From positions 5,512,501 to 5,576,500 of the forward strand of contig NZ_CP080525.1 in assembly GCF_024746815.1 (NCBI RefSeq): a stretch of DNA of 64,000 nt. Direction: 5' to 3'. The notes beneath the pieces are model-generated. The model did not search any database and was not told where the DNA came from. It saw nothing but the letters and a program-made list of their open reading frames with translations. The position numbers and the translations under genes were made by a program. Source of the stretch: Mesorhizobium sp. AR07. GTDB lineage: Bacteria > Pseudomonadota > Alphaproteobacteria > Rhizobiales > Rhizobiaceae. The stretch's first letter is position 1. Each line of letters begins with the position of its first letter. Of the stretch, positions 62,865 through 64,000 are shown piece by piece.

Positions 62865-64000
62865 ATGAGTTTCAAAATCGCTATCATCGGTGCCGGCAGC
62901 GTCGGATTCACCAAGAAGCTGTTCACCGACATTCTCTGCGTCCCCGAATTCACCGACATCGAATTCGCGCTGACCGATGTCAGCGAGCACAATCTTCAGA
63001 TGATCAAGGCGATCCTCGACAGGATCGTCGAGGCAAACAGACTGCCGACCAGGGTGACGGCGACCACCGACCGCCGCAAGGCGCTCGAAGGCGCACGCTA
63101 TGTCATCAGCTGCGTGCGGGTCGGCGGCCTCGAAGCCTATGCCGACGATATCCGCATTCCCTTGAAATATGGCATCGACCAATGCGTCGGTGACACGATC
63201 TGCGCCGGCGGTATTCTCTATGGCCAGCGCAACATCCCGGTGATCCTGGATTTCTGCAAGGACATACGCGAAGTCGCCGAGACGAACGCGAAGTTCCTGA
63301 ACTACGCCAACCCGATGGCGATGAACACCTGGGCCGCGATCGAATACGGCAAGGTCGACACAGTCGGGCTTTGCCATGGCGTCCAGCACGGCGCAGAGCA
63401 GATCGCCGATGTGCTGGGCGCGAAGTCCAGGCAGGAGCTCGACTATGTCTGTTCCGGCATCAACCACCAGACCTGGTTCATCGATCTGCGCCTGAACGGC
63501 CGCAAGATCGGCAAGGACGAGCTGGTTGCCGCCTTCGAGGCGCACCCGGTCTATTCCAGGCAGGAGAAGCTGCGCATCGACGTGCTGAAGCGCTTCGGCG
63601 TCTATTCGACCGAAAGCAACGGCCATCTTTCCGAATATCTGCCCTGGTACCGCAAGCGTCCCGACGAGATCACACGCTGGATCGACATGTCCGACTGGAT
63701 CCATGGCGAGACGGGCGGCTATCTCCGCTACTCGACCGAAACCCGCAACTGGTTCGAAACGGAATATCCGCAGTTCCTCGAAGCGGCGTCACAGCCGATC
63801 GATCCCGAGAAGCGCTCCAACGAGCATGCCAGCCACATACTGGAGGCACTGGAGACCAACCGCGTCTATCGCGGCCACTTCAACGTCAGGAACGATGGCG
63901 TGATCACCAACCTGCCGCCGGACGCCATCATCGAGTCGCCCGGATTCGTCGACCGCTTCGGCATCAACATGGCCGCCGGCATCACGCTGCCGGAAGCCTG
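62865..64000 (+). CDS. GH4 alpha-galactosidase/glucosidase, cut by right edge
   Basis: The ATG at 62865 opens a frame that runs without stop to the window end (378 codons). It encodes a family 4 glycoside hydrolase: NAD-binding MSFKIAIIGAGSVGFTKKLF, VISCVRVGGLEAYADDI, the metal-site Cys-His in GLCHGVQHG and INHQTWFID. GH4 enzymes use NAD+ and Mn2+ in a redox-elimination mechanism. The sequence looks like MelA-type alpha-galactosidases, but alpha-glucosidase or alpha-galacturonidase activity cannot be excluded. With the divergent AraC regulator and the upstream CUT1 importer it probably processes an alpha-linked oligosaccharide in the cytoplasm. Confidence 0.9.
   Translation, partial: MSFKIAIIGAGSVGFTKKLFTDILCVPEFTDIEFALTDVSEHNLQMIKAILDRIVEANRLPTRVTATTDRRKALEGARYVISCVRVGGLEAYADDIRIPLKYGIDQCVGDTICAGGILYGQRNIPVILDFCKDIREVAETNAKFLNYANPMAMNTWAAIEYGKVDTVGLCHGVQHGAEQIADVLGAKSRQELDYVCSGINHQTWFIDLRLNGRKIGKDELVAAFEAHPVYSRQEKLRIDVLKRFGVYSTESNGHLSEYLPWYRKRPDEITRWIDMSDWIHGETGGYLRYSTETRNWFETEYPQFLEAASQPIDPEKRSNEHASHILEALETNRVYRGHFNVRNDGVITNLPPDAIIESPGFVDRFGINMAAGITLPEA

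Overview
The window is GC-rich, densely coded DNA of an alphaproteobacterium of the Rhizobiales, most likely Mesorhizobium or a close relative. The grounds are a C4-type 5-aminolevulinate synthase with an FNR/FixK box, a rhamnose locus in the order known from Rhizobium leguminosarum (rhaRSTPQUK divergent from rhaDI), a DUF952-pyrD pair, an Omp25/31-type porin-like protein, many sugar ABC transporters and short palindromic intergenic repeats of the rhizobial type. The genus is an inference; no rRNA gene is present.

Positions 1 to about 17,360 are an accessory region ending at the 3' end of a tRNA-Gly(CCC) gene. From the left it holds small unknown genes, a two-gene Gabija-type anti-phage system (gajA-gajB, minus strand), and an unknown secreted-protein/membrane-protein pair. 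Next comes an 8-kb catabolic cassette: a three-gene ABC importer, a TetR-like regulator, a class III aminotransferase, a thiolase and an acyl-CoA ligase. A 30-bp perfect palindrome lies in front of this operon, and the cassette is bracketed by two collinear 70-bp imperfect direct repeats. An excisionase-like gene overlapping a tyrosine integrase follows, then an unknown gene paired with an XRE-ImmA/IrrE regulator-protease. Three GTAAAAC motifs sit next to the tRNA.

Positions 17,360 to 39,800 look like ordinary chromosome. They hold a GtrA/GT2/methyltransferase/GT-C surface-glycosylation operon, an OmpR-type two-component system, a tiny lipoprotein gene, an outer-membrane protein, a DUF6460 protein, an HDAC-like deacetylase, a MATE exporter and DUF952-pyrD. 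These are followed by a LuxR response regulator with a large symporter-histidine kinase hybrid, mscL with a terminator, an aminotransferase, hemA, galE and a D-amino-acid dehydrogenase.

Positions 39,800 to 50,800 are the complete L-rhamnose uptake and catabolism locus. One permease (rhaQ) carries a single-base frameshift in a five-A run. A palindromic repeat has become the N-terminal coding sequence of rhaT, and the rhaR/rhaD divergent region has a perfect 10-bp inverted repeat. A gamma-glutamyltransferase gene, frameshifted just after its catalytic threonine, follows at 50.9-52.6 kb.

Positions 52,600 to 64,000 hold a small membrane protein, a phage Gp13-like protein, tRNA-Phe(GAA) and a second sugar module: AraC regulator, binding protein, two permeases, ATPase, a fused Gfo/Idh/MocA-aldo/keto reductase, a second AraC regulator and a GH4 glycosidase cut by the right edge.
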